From Massilia frigida (lineage in GTDB: Bacteria > Pseudomonadota > Gammaproteobacteria > Burkholderiales > Burkholderiaceae_D), in contig NZ_WHJG01000052.1 of assembly GCF_011682175.1 (NCBI RefSeq), forward strand, positions 1 through 44,176: a stretch of DNA of 44,176 bases, read 5' to 3'. Position numbers and translations under genes: made by a program. Shown piece by piece: positions 26,090-36,049 of the stretch (position 1 is its first letter; every line of letters starts with the position of its first letter). The notes beneath the pieces were generated by a model that was given only the letters and a program-made list of their open reading frames with translations, was not told where the DNA came from and ran no database searches.

Positions 26090-27574
26090 ATGACCAAATT
26101 CATTCTCGCCATCGACCAGGGCACCACCAGTTCGCGCGCGATCCTGTTCGACCGCGCCGGTCACATTCACGGCGCGGCGCAGCAGGAGTTCCGCCAGTTC
26201 TTCCCCCAGCCCGGCTGGGTCGAACACGACGCCAACGAAATCTGGCAATCGCAGCGCGCCGTCATCGACGAGGTCCTGCGCACCAATAACGTGCCTGCCG
26301 CCGACATCGCCGCCATCGGCATCGCCAACCAGCGCGAAACCACCGTTCTGTGGGACCGCGCCACCGGCGAACCGGTCGCCCCCGCCATCGTCTGGCAGGA
26401 CCGCCGCAGCACGCCCTGCTGCGAAGCCCTGCGCGCCGACGGCCACGAAGACCTGTTCCAGAAAAAAACCGGCCTGGTGCTGGACGCCTATTTCTCCGGC
26501 CCCAAACTGAAATGGCTGCTCGATAACGTCCCCGGTGCCCGCGAGCGCGCCGAACGCGGCGAACTGGCCTTCGGCACCGTCGACAGCTGGCTCATCTTCA
26601 AAATGAGCGGCAAGCACCTCACCGACCCCAGCAACGCCGCCCGCACCCTGATGTTCAACATCCACAGCGCGCGCTGGGACGACGAACTGCTGGCCCTGCT
26701 CGACATTCCCCCCGGCCTGCTGCCCACGGTGGTCGCCAGCAGCGGCATCGCCGCCCATACCGACGCGCAGCTGTTCGGCGTGGCGCTGCCGATTGCCGGC
26801 ATCGCCGGCGACCAGCAGGCCGCCACCTTCGGCCAGGCTTGCCACAGCCCCGGCATGGCCAAGAATACTTACGGCACCGGCTGCTTCATGCTGATGCACA
26901 CCGGCCAAACGGCCACGATGTCGCAGAATAAGCTGATCAGCACGATCGGCTGGACCCTGCCAAAAGGCACCGATTACCTGCTCGAAGGCAGCGTCTTCAT
27001 GGCCGGCGCCGCCATCCAGTGGCTGCGCGACGGCCTGGGCATCATCAAGCACGCGGCCGAGGTCGAGGACCTCGCGCTGGCCGTGCCCGACAATGGCGGC
27101 GTGCTGTTCGTGCCCGCTTTTGCCGGCCTCGGCGCGCCGCACTGGGACGCCTACGCGCGCGGCACCATGGTCGGCATGACGCGTGGCACCAACAAGTCCC
27201 ACATCGCGCGCGCCACGCTCGAGAGCATCGCCCTGCAAAGCGCCGACGTGCTCGTCGCCATGCAGGCCGACGCCGCCATGCCGCTGACCCAGCTGCGGGT
27301 CGACGGCGGCGCCGCCCGCAATAACCTGCTGATGCAGTTCCAGGCTGATATTCTCGGCGTGCCGGTGGTGCGCCCCGTGGTGACCGAAACCACGGCCCTG
27401 GGCGCGGCCTTCCTGGCCGGGCTGGCGGTGGGCTTCTGGGCCTCGCAGGAGGAAATCGCGGCCCAGTGGCAGATGGAACGTCGCTTCGAGCCCGCCATGG
27501 CGGTCGACGAGCGTGCGCAGCGCATGGGCGAATGGCGGCGCGCGGTGGAGCGCTCGCGCGGATGGAGCCAGTAG
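26090..27574 (+). CDS. glpK: Glycerol kinase
   Basis: The 494-residue FGGY kinase (E. coli GlpK has 502) begins [20 protein letters not shown], with the phosphate-1 loop DQGTTS. It has the substrate-region motif [11 protein letters not shown], then [21 protein letters not shown], and the ATP-domain motif DGGAARNN. It phosphorylates glycerol to glycerol-3-phosphate, the GlpD substrate and GlpR inducer, in the cytosol. The ATG at 26090 has almost no Shine-Dalgarno sequence, and a palindromic repeat lies immediately upstream, so translation may be weak. It is the last gene of the glp run. Confidence 0.97.
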   Translation: MTKFILAIDQGTTSSRAILFDRAGHIHGAAQQEFRQFFPQPGWVEHDANEIWQSQRAVIDEVLRTNNVPAADIAAIGIANQRETTVLWDRATGEPVAPAIVWQDRRSTPCCEALRADGHEDLFQKKTGLVLDAYFSGPKLKWLLDNVPGARERAERGELAFGTVDSWLIFKMSGKHLTDPSNAARTLMFNIHSARWDDELLALLDIPPGLLPTVVASSGIAAHTDAQLFGVALPIAGIAGDQQAATFGQACHSPGMAKNTYGTGCFMLMHTGQTATMSQNKLISTIGWTLPKGTDYLLEGSVFMAGAAIQWLRDGLGIIKHAAEVEDLALAVPDNGGVLFVPAFAGLGAPHWDAYARGTMVGMTRGTNKSHIARATLESIALQSADVLVAMQADAAMPLTQLRVDGGAARNNLLMQFQADILGVPVVRPVVTETTALGAAFLAGLAVGFWASQEEIAAQWQMERRFEPAMAVDERAQRMGEWRRAVERSRGWSQ

Positions 27575-27609
27575 CAAACGCCCAGCGTGTCGCCGCCGTG
27601 GGTCGCTTG

Positions 27610-27615
27610 TATAAT
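27610..27615 (+). promoter_or_regulatory. Promoter -10 element of ubiE
   Basis: TATAAT 26 bases upstream of the ubiE ATG; the -35 is weak. It indicates that ubiE is transcribed independently of the glp genes in front of it. Confidence 0.5.
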
Positions 27616-27641
27616 GCACGCAGACAAACGGCGGCCCTACT

Positions 27642-28376
27642 ATGACAAACAGCACACATTTCGGTTACAAAACGGTCTCCGAGGACGACAAGGTCCACGA
27701 AGTGGCCAAGGTGTTCCATTCGGTCGCATCCAAGTACGACGTGATGAACGACCTGATGTCGGGCGGCCTGCACCGGCTGTGGAAGACATTTACCATCGCT
27801 AACGCGGGCGTGCGCCCCGGCTTCAAGGTGCTCGACATCGCCGGCGGCACGGGCGACCTGGCCAAGGCCTTCGCCAAGCAGGCCGGCAAGACCGGCGAAG
27901 TCTGGCTCACCGACATCAACGAATCGATGCTGCGCGTCGGCCGCGACCGCTTGCTCAACAAGGGCCTGATCACGCCGACCCTGCTGTGCGACGCCGAAAA
28001 GCTGCCTTTCCCCGACAATTACTTCGACCGTGTCAGCGTGGCCTTCGGCCTGCGCAACATGACCCACAAGGACCAGGCGCTGGCGGAAATGCGGCGCGTC
28101 CTGAAACCGGGCGGCAAGCTGCTGGTGCTGGAATTTTCCAAGGTTGCCGCGCCCCTGCAAAAGCCCTACGACGTGTATTCGTTCTCGGTGCTGCCGTGGC
28201 TGGGCCAGAAAATCGCCGGCGACGCCGACAGCTACCGCTACCTGGCCGAGTCGATTCGCATGCATCCAGACCAGGAAACCCTCAAGACGATGATGGAAAC
28301 GGCCGGCCTGGAGCGGGTCCAGTATTTCAATTTGACGGCTGGCGTGGCGGCGTTGCACACCGGTATCAAGTTCTAG
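27642..28376 (+). CDS. ubiE: Ubiquinone/menaquinone C-methyltransferase
   Basis: The 244-residue class I SAM methyltransferase contains motif [16 protein letters not shown]. The UbiE signatures are [21 protein letters not shown] near the N-terminus and [16 protein letters not shown] in the second half. It methylates the C2 position of the demethyl-quinone ring in ubiquinone synthesis (and menaquinone where made). It heads a quinone cluster with a Tim44-like gene, ubiJ and ubiB. Length is typical. Confidence 0.97.
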   Translation: MTNSTHFGYKTVSEDDKVHEVAKVFHSVASKYDVMNDLMSGGLHRLWKTFTIANAGVRPGFKVLDIAGGTGDLAKAFAKQAGKTGEVWLTDINESMLRVGRDRLLNKGLITPTLLCDAEKLPFPDNYFDRVSVAFGLRNMTHKDQALAEMRRVLKPGGKLLVLEFSKVAAPLQKPYDVYSFSVLPWLGQKIAGDADSYRYLAESIRMHPDQETLKTMMETAGLERVQYFNLTAGVAALHTGIKF

Positions 28377-28386
28377 GAATCGTACG

Positions 28387-28983
28387 ATGAAAAAATTTGT
28401 TGCAAGCATGTTCTTCGCCATGACGGCGTTTTCCGGCGCGGCCATGGCGCAGCAGGCTTCGGCCGCTGCCACCACATCGGAATACCCGCCCCAGGTGCTC
28501 ATCGGCGGCGCGGTCATGGTGTTCGGCCTGGCTGGATTCTTTGGCTTTCGCATCATCCGGCGCCGCGATGCGGCGGCCAAACCGGCGCCAGCCCCGGTCA
28601 GCACCAAGCCCGCCTTTCCGCCCGGTTTCGACAACACAGCCTTCCTGCGCCAGGCCAAGGCCACCTTCATCCGCATGCAAAAGACCTGGGACAAGGCCGA
28701 CGCCAGCGACCTGCGCCAGTTCACCACGCCGCAGGTCTTCGCCGAATTGCAGCCGCAAATGCAGCTCGCCGGCGCCAGCGTTACCGAGGTGGTGGCGATC
28801 GAGTCCGAACTGCTGGGCGTGGAGACGGTCGGCGATGTCTTCCTGGCCACGGTCCGCTTCAGCGGCCAGATCCGCACCGCGCCGGGCGCCGCGCCCGAGC
28901 CGCTGGCCGAGGTGTGGAATATGTCCAGGCCGCTCAAAGGCGGCGGCGACTGGAAGCTGGCTGGCATCTGTCAGCTTTCCTGA
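28387..28983 (+). CDS. Tim44-like domain membrane protein
   Basis: The 198-residue protein has a signal/anchor sequence (MKKFVASMFFAMTAFSGAAMAQ) and a second hydrophobic segment (VLIGGAVMVFGLAGFFGFRI). A Tim44-like C-terminal domain follows (FLRQAKATFIRMQKTWDKADASDLRQF ... WNMSRP...WKLAGICQL). Tim44-like proteins bind membranes; the bacterial role is not defined. It starts 10 bases after ubiE and a strong terminator follows it, so the pair forms a transcript. Confidence 0.9.
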   Translation: MKKFVASMFFAMTAFSGAAMAQQASAAATTSEYPPQVLIGGAVMVFGLAGFFGFRIIRRRDAAAKPAPAPVSTKPAFPPGFDNTAFLRQAKATFIRMQKTWDKADASDLRQFTTPQVFAELQPQMQLAGASVTEVVAIESELLGVETVGDVFLATVRFSGQIRTAPGAAPEPLAEVWNMSRPLKGGGDWKLAGICQLS

Positions 28984-29041
28984 TTATTCTTTCTCAAAGT
29001 AACAGTGCTGCCGGAAAAGTGTCCATCAAACTGGTAAGATC

Positions 29042-29076
29042 AAAACCGCCCGCTTGCCCAGGCGGTTTTGTTTTTT
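29042..29076 (+). terminator. Rho-independent terminator after the Tim44-like gene
   Basis: AAAACCGCC, a 10-base loop, GGCGGTTTT then GTTTTTT. The stem is perfect (9 bp) and is followed by a T tract. It ends only 13 bases before the ubiJ start, so ubiJ-ubiB need a promoter inside or read-through past it. Confidence 0.85.
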
Positions 29077-29088
29077 AAGCGTGCCCAC

Positions 29089-29766
29089 ATGTCACCACCG
29101 AACTCGTTTACTCCGCAATCCGCGCTGATGGCGCCCGCCATCGCCGCAATCAATCACTTGCTGGCGCAGGAAGCGTGGGCCAGGGATGCGCTGGCCCTGC
29201 ACAGCGGTAAAGTGGCTTGCATCGATGCCAGCGGCATCGCGCTGCGCCTGCTTGTCTCGCGTGACGGCATGGTCGAGGCCGGCCCGGCCGGCAGTGCGGA
29301 AGAGGGCGCCAGCGTCACGATCCGCGTCAAGCTGGCCGACTTGCCGCTGATCGCACAGAACCGCGAGCGTGCCTTTTCCTACGTCAAGATCGAGGGCGAT
29401 GCCGAGTTCGCCAACACGATTTCGCAATTGAGCAAGGGCTTGCGCTGGGAAGCCGAGCACGACCTCGAACGCCTGGTCGGACCGATTGCCGCCACCCGCC
29501 TGGTGGGCGGCGCCCGCAGCGTGGTCGACGGCGTGCGCGCCTTGCATGGCAAGGTGACGGAAAACCTGGCCGAATTCTTCCTCGAAGAGCAGCCGCTGCT
29601 GGTGCGGCCAAGCGCGGTCGACGACTTCGGCGCCGAAGTGAGCCGCCTGCGCGACGATGTCGAACGCACCGCCAAGCGCCTCGCCCGGCTCGAACAAAAG
29701 CTGGCGCCCGCTGGCGCCGCACCGGACGCGCTCAATGCTGCCGGGCAACAAAAACTGGATCTTTAA
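29089..29766 (+). CDS. ubiJ: Ubiquinone biosynthesis accessory factor UbiJ (SCP2 domain)
   Basis: The 225-residue protein has an SCP2-like lipid-binding domain (about 15-110; [44 protein letters not shown]). A helical C-terminal part, [21 protein letters not shown], is a likely coiled coil. UbiJ with UbiK assists late ubiquinone synthesis by handling the lipid intermediates. Its stop overlaps the ubiB start (TAATG). Confidence 0.92.
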   Translation: MSPPNSFTPQSALMAPAIAAINHLLAQEAWARDALALHSGKVACIDASGIALRLLVSRDGMVEAGPAGSAEEGASVTIRVKLADLPLIAQNRERAFSYVKIEGDAEFANTISQLSKGLRWEAEHDLERLVGPIAATRLVGGARSVVDGVRALHGKVTENLAEFFLEEQPLLVRPSAVDDFGAEVSRLRDDVERTAKRLARLEQKLAPAGAAPDALNAAGQQKLDL

Positions 29767-31334
29767 TGCTATTGAAATTCCTGCGCCTGCTTAAAATTCT
29801 CCGCGTTGCAGTCAAGTACGGCCTCGACGAAATCGCGATCTCCGGCCTGAAAGTGCCGCGCACGGCCAAGCTGATCGACACTGTGATTTTCTGGCGCGAT
29901 ATCTCCGCCCCGCGCGGCGAGCGCCTGCGCATGGCGCTCGAAGAACTGGGGCCGATCTTCGTCAAGTTCGGCCAGGTGCTGTCGACCCGGCGCGACCTGA
30001 TGCCGTTCGACATCGCCGACGAGCTGACCCATCTGCAAGACCGGGTGCCGCCGTTCAGCTCCGAGCTGGCGATTGCCCAGATCACGCGCTCGTTGCGCGC
30101 CCACCCGGATGAACTGTTCGCCAGCTTCGAGCGCACCCCGGTGGCGTCGGCGTCGATTGCCCAGGTGCACTTCGCCGTCTTGAAAGATGGCAAGGAAGTC
30201 GCGGTCAAGGTGCTGCGTCCGGGCATGAAAAAGTCGATCGATGAAGACGTGGCGCTGATGCATATCGCCGCCGAGTGGATCGGACGCATCTGGGCTGACA
30301 GCAAGCGTTTGAAACCGAAGGAAGTGGTCGCCGAATTCGACAAATACCTGCACGACGAGCTCGACCTGATGCGCGAGGCGGCCAACGCCAGCCAGCTGCG
30401 CCGCAACTTCGCCGGCTCCAACCTGCTGATGGTGCCCGAGATGTACTGGGATTACTGCGCCAGCAGCGTGATCGTGATGGAACGCATGCACGGCATTCCG
30501 GTGTCGCAGATCGACCGCCTGGCGGCCGAGGGCGTGGATTTGAAGAAACTGTCCAGCGATGGCGTCGAGATTTTCTTCACCCAGGTGTTTCGCGATGGTT
30601 TTTTCCACGCGGATATGCATCCCGGGAATATCCTGGTCTCGGTCGCGCCGGAAACGTTCGGGCGCTATATTGCGCTCGACTTCGGCATCGTCGGCACCCT
30701 GAACGACTTCGACAAGGATTACCTGTCGCAAAACTTCCTGGCTTTCTTCCGGCGCGACTACAAGCGCGTGGCCGAAGCCCACATCGAATCGGGCTGGGCC
30801 CCGCGCGAAACCCGGGTCGACGAACTCGAATCGGCCGTGCGCGCCTGCTGCGAACCCATCTTCGACCGCCCGCTCAAGGATATTTCCTTCGGCCAGATCC
30901 TGCTGCGCCTGTTCCAGACCTCGCGCCGCTTCAATGTCGAAGTCCAGCCGCAACTGGTACTGCTGCAAAAGACCCTGCTCAATATCGAAGGCCTGGGGCG
31001 CCAGCTCGACCCCGACCTGGACCTGTGGAAGACCGCCAAGCCCTACCTGGAGCGCTGGATGGGCGAGCAGGTCGGCGTGCGCGGCATGATCGAGCGCATC
31101 AAGGCCGAGGCGCCGCGCTACACCCATATCATTCCGCAACTGCCACGCCTGGTTCACCGGGCGCTGCTGCATGCGTCCGAGCCGGCCACCGTCAACCAGG
31201 ACTTGCTCAAGATCCTGGTGGCCGAGCAGCAGCGCACCAACCGCCTGCTCTCGGTGGCGCTGGCTTGCGCCGCCCTGCTCGTGAGCGGGGCGGTGGCGCT
31301 GCTGGCTTACGCACGCTGGTCGCACCTGTTCTGA
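29766..31334 (+). CDS. ubiB: Ubiquinone biosynthesis regulatory protein kinase UbiB
   Basis: The 522-residue ABC1/ADCK-family atypical kinase has the KxGQ-type motif [16 protein letters not shown] and the Ala-rich nucleotide loop [13 protein letters not shown]. Lys lies in [10 protein letters not shown], and HADMHPGNI and DFGIVG form the catalytic-loop and metal motifs. Two C-terminal hydrophobic segments ([20 protein letters not shown] and neighbours) anchor it in the inner membrane. It supports ubiquinone synthesis by ATP-dependent action on lipid precursors. It is coupled to ubiJ by one-base overlap. Confidence 0.96.
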   Translation: MLLKFLRLLKILRVAVKYGLDEIAISGLKVPRTAKLIDTVIFWRDISAPRGERLRMALEELGPIFVKFGQVLSTRRDLMPFDIADELTHLQDRVPPFSSELAIAQITRSLRAHPDELFASFERTPVASASIAQVHFAVLKDGKEVAVKVLRPGMKKSIDEDVALMHIAAEWIGRIWADSKRLKPKEVVAEFDKYLHDELDLMREAANASQLRRNFAGSNLLMVPEMYWDYCASSVIVMERMHGIPVSQIDRLAAEGVDLKKLSSDGVEIFFTQVFRDGFFHADMHPGNILVSVAPETFGRYIALDFGIVGTLNDFDKDYLSQNFLAFFRRDYKRVAEAHIESGWAPRETRVDELESAVRACCEPIFDRPLKDISFGQILLRLFQTSRRFNVEVQPQLVLLQKTLLNIEGLGRQLDPDLDLWKTAKPYLERWMGEQVGVRGMIERIKAEAPRYTHIIPQLPRLVHRALLHASEPATVNQDLLKILVAEQQRTNRLLSVALACAALLVSGAVALLAYARWSHLF

Positions 31335-31336
31335 CC

Positions 31337-31933
31337 ATGGTCGACTTCGCCAGCCGCGATCCGCAATCGCCCGCCTTCTGGGATGAGCGCTTCGAGCGCG
31401 GTTTCACGCCCTGGGACCGGGGCGGGGTGCCGGCGGCGCTGCGCGATTTCGCCAGCCGCGCCGGGCGTCCACTGCGCACCCTGATTCCCGGCTGCGGGGC
31501 CGCGTATGAACTGGCCTATCTGTCTGACGCCGGCTGGAACGCCACCGCCATCGATTTTTCGCCGGCCGCCGTGGCCGCCGCCCGGACGGCGGTGGGACCG
31601 TGGAGCGAGCGCGTGCGCGAGGCCGACTTTTTTGCCTTTGCGCCGGAACAGCCGCTGGAATTGATCTACGAACGCGCTTTCCTGTGCGCCTTGCCGCGCG
31701 CCATGTGGCCGCAAGTGGCCGCGCGCTGGGCCGACCTGCTGGCGCCGGGAGCGCTGCTGGCGGGATTTTTCTTTTTTGACGATGCGCCCAAGGGGCCGCC
31801 GTTCGGCATTGCACGGGCCGCACTCGATGCACTGCTCACGCCGGCGTTTCGCTGCGTGGAAGAGGCTGCCGTGGAAGATTCGATTGCCGTGTTTGCCGGC
31901 AAGGAGCGCTGGATGGTGTGGCAGCGCAGCTGA
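31337..31933 (+). CDS. TPMT-family (thiopurine S-methyltransferase-like) SAM methyltransferase
   Basis: The 198-residue protein has the TPMT hallmarks. These are the N-terminal FWDERFERGFTPWDRG motif, SAM motif I LIPGCGAAYELAYL, the acidic AIDFSPAAV, and FYERAFLCALP-like sequence (IYERAFLCALPRAMWPQVAARW). It starts two bases after the ubiB stop. Bacterial members detoxify selenium, tellurium or thiol compounds, or act on other small molecules; the substrate is not evident here. Confidence 0.9.
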   Translation: MVDFASRDPQSPAFWDERFERGFTPWDRGGVPAALRDFASRAGRPLRTLIPGCGAAYELAYLSDAGWNATAIDFSPAAVAAARTAVGPWSERVREADFFAFAPEQPLELIYERAFLCALPRAMWPQVAARWADLLAPGALLAGFFFFDDAPKGPPFGIARAALDALLTPAFRCVEEAAVEDSIAVFAGKERWMVWQRS

Positions 31934-31934
31934 A

Positions 31935-31955
31935 CCGTTCCCGCTGAGGGAACGG
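31935..31955. terminator. Bidirectional terminator hairpin
   Basis: CCGTTCCC - GCTGA - GGGAACGG, a perfect 8-bp stem directly after the methyltransferase stop, between convergent genes. It has no T tract on either side. Confidence 0.5.
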
Positions 31956-32010
31956 CCTCATGCACGCCGCAGCGGGGCCAGGCCACCGCTGCGACGCTGG
32001 CCGGAGCCGC

Positions 32011-33000
32011 TTACTTCGATGCTGCCGGGGTGGCTGCCGCTGGTGCTGCCCCGTGATCGTGGCCATCGCCGGCCGCTGGTGTCGCCATGCCCGGTGCAGC
32101 TGGTGCTGCCGCAGGCGCTACCACCGGGGTGGTGTACACAATCTTGGCGTCAGCTTTCAGCTTGTCCAGGTAGGCCTTCATGTTGGTGCGCTGGACTTGC
32201 TGCTTGAGCTGGTCCTTGAGCTGCTCGAACGGCGGCGGCGTGATCGGACGCGAATCTTCCAGCATGATCACGTGGTAGCCGAACTGCGACTTGACTGGCT
32301 CGTCGGTGAACTTGCCTTTTTCCAGCTTGGCCACGGCCGCGCCGAACTCGGGCACCATGCTGGCCGGGTTGAACCAGCCCAGGTCGCCGCCGTTGACTTT
32401 CGAGCCGGGATCGTTCGATTTTTCCTTGGCCAGGCTGGCGAAGGCTTTCGGATCCTTTTTCAGCTTGGCGATGATGCTTTTCGCTTCGGCTTCATCCTTG
32501 ACCAGGATGTGGCGCGCCTTGAATTCGGTGCCGCCGGCCGAGCCGACCATCTTGTCGTATTCAGCCTTGACCATGGCGTCGGTCACCGGATTGGCTTTGA
32601 TGTAATCCTGGATGTAGGCGTTGGCCGTCATCGATTGCTTGATCAGCTCCATCTGGCGCTTCACGTCGTCGCTCTTGTCCAGGCCCTTCTTGATGCCTTC
32701 ATTGGCCACCAGGGTCTGCATCGCCAGATTGTCGATGATGGCCTTGCGCAGCTCGGGGCTGTCCGGCTGGCCCTGGGCGGTACGCTCCTTGACCATCATG
32801 TCGACCGTGGCGGTCGAAATCGCGGTACCGTTGACGGTGGCTGCGACGCCATCCTTGGCGGCAGGCGTCGAGGCGGACGCCGTACCGGACGCCGTACCGG
32901 AGGCCGGCGTCGCTGCCTTGGCAGAATCTTTTGGGCCGCAGGCGGCCAGTGCCAGCGCCGAAGCAGCGCTGATGAGCAGAACACGAGACTTTATCAACAT
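32011..33000 (-). CDS. Parvulin-type peptidyl-prolyl isomerase lipoprotein (PpiC/PrsA-like)
   Basis: The 329-residue protein starts with a lipoprotein signal (LISAASALALAAC; lipobox LAAC, Cys21). A SurA_N/PrsA-like helical domain follows (about 55-155) and then a parvulin rotamase domain (about 160-260; FKARHILVKDEAEAKSI, GGDLGWFNPASMVPEFG, VKSQFGYHVIML). An Ala/Pro-rich tail with GHDHGAAP closes it. It should fold proteins in the periplasm while tethered to a membrane. A short tandem repeat near the N-terminus (SGTASGTASAS) is encoded by a repeated GACGCCGTACCG unit. It is convergent with the methyltransferase and divergent from fmdB. Confidence 0.93.
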   Translation of the reverse strand: MLIKSRVLLISAASALALAACGPKDSAKAATPASGTASGTASASTPAAKDGVAATVNGTAISTATVDMMVKERTAQGQPDSPELRKAIIDNLAMQTLVANEGIKKGLDKSDDVKRQMELIKQSMTANAYIQDYIKANPVTDAMVKAEYDKMVGSAGGTEFKARHILVKDEAEAKSIIAKLKKDPKAFASLAKEKSNDPGSKVNGGDLGWFNPASMVPEFGAAVAKLEKGKFTDEPVKSQFGYHVIMLEDSRPITPPPFEQLKDQLKQQVQRTNMKAYLDKLKADAKIVYTTPVVAPAAAPAAPGMATPAAGDGHDHGAAPAAATPAASK

Positions 33001-33105
33001 CGTTCAATTTCCTTTTTCAAGTTAGCCCGGCGCATGCCGCGCTGCAGGCACGCATCTTACCATCCCCGTGGCTGCCCATTTATGCTTGCGTCCTTGAAAA
33101 AAGCT

Positions 33106-33111
33106 TATAAT
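33106..33111 (+). promoter_or_regulatory. Promoter -10 element of the fmdB-DUF502-aspS group
   Basis: TATAAT 32 bases upstream of the FmdB start, in an AT-rich patch. A -35 is uncertain: TTGCGT at 33086 is only 14 bases away. Confidence 0.45.
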
Positions 33112-33143
33112 TCAGGGTTTTGACGATTTTTGCGGAGTATTCA

Positions 33144-33470
33144 ATGCCGATTTACGCCTACCGCTGCGATGAATGCGGTTTTGCCAAGGATGTATTGCAG
33201 AAGATCTCCGACCCGGTGTTGACGGTCTGCGTGTCCTGCGGCAAGCCTTCTTTCAAGAAGCAATTAACCGCCGCCGGCTTCCAGCTCAAGGGAACCGGCT
33301 GGTACGCCACCGATTTCCGGGGCGGAGCCGCGCCATCCACGGGTACCGCCAGCGGTCCGGCCGAGGGCAGTGCAGCCGCGCCCGCGGCGGCGGCGACGCC
33401 TGCCGCCGAGGCTTCCGCGCCGGCGGCGCCAGCCAAGCCGGCGGCCACCCCCGGCAGCGGCACGCCCTGA
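33144..33470 (+). CDS. FmdB-family zinc-ribbon protein
   Basis: The 108-residue protein starts MPIYAYRCDECGFAKDVLQK and has two CxxC pairs (CDEC, CVSC), the FmdB zinc ribbon (1-55). An Ala/Pro/Gly-rich tail (residues 60-108) probably has no fixed structure. FmdB proteins are thought to be regulatory or accessory. It stands before the DUF502 gene and aspS, a gene order often seen in betaproteobacteria. The start at 33144 follows a GCGGAG ribosome binding site. Confidence 0.92.
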   Translation: MPIYAYRCDECGFAKDVLQKISDPVLTVCVSCGKPSFKKQLTAAGFQLKGTGWYATDFRGGAAPSTGTASGPAEGSAAAPAAAATPAAEASAPAAPAKPAATPGSGTP

Positions 33471-33512
33471 GCCAAGGGACGCCCTGGCGTCCCGCCAATC
33501 ACCGAGAGCCGA

Positions 33513-34118
33513 ATGCGTAAATATTTCATCACCGGATTGCTGGTCCTGGTCCCGCTGGCGATCACCCTGTGGGTCCTGAACCTGGTCATCAGCACCATGG
33601 ACCAGTCGCTGCTGCTGGTGCCGGTCAACTGGCGTCCGGCGGCCCTGTTCGGACGCGACATTCCGGGCCTGGGCACGATCCTGACGATCGCCATCGTGTT
33701 CCTGACGGGCTTGCTGGCCAACAACCTGGTCGGCAACTACCTGGTGCGCCTGTGGGAACGCCTGCTGCACCGCATTCCGGTGGTCAGTTCGCTCTACGGC
33801 AGCGTCAAGCAAGTGTCGGATACCTTGTTTTCTTCGTCCGGCAACGCCTTCCGCAAGGCCGTGCTGCTGCCGTATCCGCACGCGGATAGCTGGACCATCG
33901 GTTTCCTGACCGGCGTGCCGGGCGGCGACGTGAAGAACCACCTGGTGGGCGACTACGTCAGCGTGTACGTGCCGACCACGCCGAACCCGACCTCGGGCTT
34001 TTTCCTGATGATGGAACGCAGCAAGGTTATCGAACTCGACATGAGTGTCGACGCGGCCCTCAAATACATCGTCTCGATGGGCGTGGTCGCCCCCGAGCAT
34101 TTGCCAACCAAAGAGTAA
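33513..34118 (+). CDS. DUF502 inner-membrane protein
   Basis: The 201-residue protein has two N-terminal membrane segments (YFITGLLVLVPLAITLWVLN and about 55-78, LGTILTIAIVFLTGLLANNL), and then a cytosolic part. The DUF502 signature PVVSSLYGSVKQVSDTL lies at about 90-106, with PTTPNPTSGFFLMM near 150. Function is unknown for the family. It lies between fmdB and aspS on the same strand. Confidence 0.92.
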   Translation: MRKYFITGLLVLVPLAITLWVLNLVISTMDQSLLLVPVNWRPAALFGRDIPGLGTILTIAIVFLTGLLANNLVGNYLVRLWERLLHRIPVVSSLYGSVKQVSDTLFSSSGNAFRKAVLLPYPHADSWTIGFLTGVPGGDVKNHLVGDYVSVYVPTTPNPTSGFFLMMERSKVIELDMSVDAALKYIVSMGVVAPEHLPTKE

Positions 34119-34174
34119 GAGTGCGGCGCTTTGCCTCCGCGCCCGTTGAATAACCAACCTAGACTGAAAACACT

Positions 34175-35980
34175 ATGTCCTCCATGCGTACAAACTACTG
34201 CGGCCTTGTCACTGAAGAATTGCTGGGCCAAACCGTCAGCCTGTGCGGCTGGGTACACCGCCGCCGCGACCACGGTTCGCTGATTTTCATCGACCTGCGC
34301 GACCGCGAAGGCCTGGTGCAGGTGGTCTGCAATCCGGAGCAGGCGGAGATGTTCAAGGTCGCCGAAGCGGTGCGTAACGAATACTGCCTGCGCGTGACCG
34401 GTGTGGTCACCGCGCGCATCGGCAACACGGTCAACAACAACCTCAAGTCGGGCAAGATCGAGATCGTCGCCAGCGCCGTCGAAGTGCTCAACGCCTCGGT
34501 GCCGGTGCCGTTCCAGCTGGACGACGACAACCTGTCGGAAACGACCCGCCTGACCCACCGTGTGCTCGACCTGCGCCGTCCGCAGATGCAGAACAACCTG
34601 CGCCTGCGCTACAAGGTGACCATGGAAGTGCGTAAGTACCTCGACAACCTCGGCTTCATCGATATTGAAACGCCGATGCTGACCAAGTCGACCCCGGAAG
34701 GCGCGCGTGACTACCTGGTGCCGTCGCGTGTCAACGCGGGCAACTTCTTCGCGCTGCCGCAGTCGCCGCAGCTGTTCAAGCAGCTGCTGATGGTCGCTAA
34801 CTTCGACCGTTACTACCAGATCACCAAGTGCTTCCGCGACGAAGACTTGCGTGCCGACCGCCAGCCTGAATTCACCCAGATCGATTGCGAAACCTCGTTC
34901 CTGACCGAACAGGAAATCCGCGACCTGTTCGAAGCGATGATCCGCATCGTCTTCAAGAACACGCTCGACATCGACCTGCCGAACCCGTTCCCGGTGATGG
35001 ACTTCGCCACCGCGATGGGCCTGTACGGTTCGGACAAGCCGGACATGCGCGTGAAGATGGAATTCACCGACCTGACCGACGACGTCAAGGATGTTGAATT
35101 CAAGATCTTCGCCGGCGCCGCCAACATGGTGGGCGGGCGCATCGTGGGCCTGCGCGTGCCGCAGGGCGGCAGCATGCCGCGTTCCGAGATCGACGCGTAC
35201 ACCCAGTTCGTCGCGATCTATGGCGCCAAGGGTCTGGCTTACATCAAGGTCAACGAGAAGGCCAAGGGCCGTGACGGCTTGCAGTCGCCAATCGTCAAAT
35301 CGCTGCACGATGCCGCACTGGCCGCGATCCTCGAAAAAACCGGCGCCCAGGACGGCGACCTGATTTTCTTTGGTGCCGACAAGGCGAAGGTCGTCAACGA
35401 CGCCATCGGCGCGCTGCGCGTGAAGATCGGCCATTCGGACTTCGGCAAGAAAGCCGGACTGTTCGACGACGTCTGGAAGCCGCTGTGGGTGGTCGACTTC
35501 CCGATGTTCGACTACGACGAAGAGTCGGACCGCTGGACCGCGACCCACCATCCATTCACGGCGCCGAAAGACGGCCATGAAGACATGCTCGAAACGAACC
35601 CTGGCGCCTGTATCGCCAAGGCGTACGACATGGTCTTGAACGGCTGGGAACTGGGTGGCGGTTCGATCCGTATCCACCGCGAAGAAGTGCAGAGCAAGGT
35701 ATTCCGCGCACTGAAGATCGATGCCGAAGAAGCCCAGCTCAAGTTCGGCTTCCTGCTCGACGCGCTGCAATACGGCGCGCCCCCGCACGGTGGCCTGGCC
35801 TTCGGCCTGGACCGGATCGTGACGATGATGACCGGTTCGGACTCGATCCGCGACGTGATCGCCTTCCCGAAAACCCAGCGCGCCCAGTGCCTGCTGACCA
35901 ATGCCCCGTCCGAAGTCGACGAGAAGCAACTGCGCGAACTGCATATCCGCTTGCGCAACGCCGAACCGAAGATCGTTTAA
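34175..35980 (+). CDS. aspS: Aspartate--tRNA ligase (bacterial type)
   Basis: The 601-residue class II synthetase has an N-terminal OB anticodon-binding domain (about 10-110). The catalytic core contains [10 protein letters not shown], motif 2 [18 protein letters not shown] and motif 3 [14 protein letters not shown], with the bacterial GAD insertion between. It charges tRNA-Asp. Many proteobacterial AspRS without AsnRS also charge tRNA-Asn for the GatCAB route; that cannot be decided here. The start [12 protein letters not shown] at 34175 has a near alternative three codons later. A strong terminator follows. Confidence 0.97.
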   Translation: MSSMRTNYCGLVTEELLGQTVSLCGWVHRRRDHGSLIFIDLRDREGLVQVVCNPEQAEMFKVAEAVRNEYCLRVTGVVTARIGNTVNNNLKSGKIEIVASAVEVLNASVPVPFQLDDDNLSETTRLTHRVLDLRRPQMQNNLRLRYKVTMEVRKYLDNLGFIDIETPMLTKSTPEGARDYLVPSRVNAGNFFALPQSPQLFKQLLMVANFDRYYQITKCFRDEDLRADRQPEFTQIDCETSFLTEQEIRDLFEAMIRIVFKNTLDIDLPNPFPVMDFATAMGLYGSDKPDMRVKMEFTDLTDDVKDVEFKIFAGAANMVGGRIVGLRVPQGGSMPRSEIDAYTQFVAIYGAKGLAYIKVNEKAKGRDGLQSPIVKSLHDAALAAILEKTGAQDGDLIFFGADKAKVVNDAIGALRVKIGHSDFGKKAGLFDDVWKPLWVVDFPMFDYDEESDRWTATHHPFTAPKDGHEDMLETNPGACIAKAYDMVLNGWELGGGSIRIHREEVQSKVFRALKIDAEEAQLKFGFLLDALQYGAPPHGGLAFGLDRIVTMMTGSDSIRDVIAFPKTQRAQCLLTNAPSEVDEKQLRELHIRLRNAEPKIV

Positions 35981-35984
35981 ACTG

Positions 35985-36012
35985 AAAAGCACGGTTCGCC
36001 GTGCTTTTTTTT
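35985..36012 (+). terminator. Rho-independent terminator after aspS
   Basis: AAAAGCACGG, UUCG tetraloop, CCGTGCTTTTTTTT. A 10-bp stem with a stable tetraloop and an eight-T tract, five bases after the aspS stop. It is the clearest terminator in the window. Confidence 0.95.
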
Positions 36013-36049
36013 CGTCTGTGGCCTTGGCCTCGATCTTGATCCATGATTC

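Noticed and set aside
26042-27655. 537-codon minus-strand frame opposite glpK
   Set aside because: Shadow of glpK, without recognisable domain.
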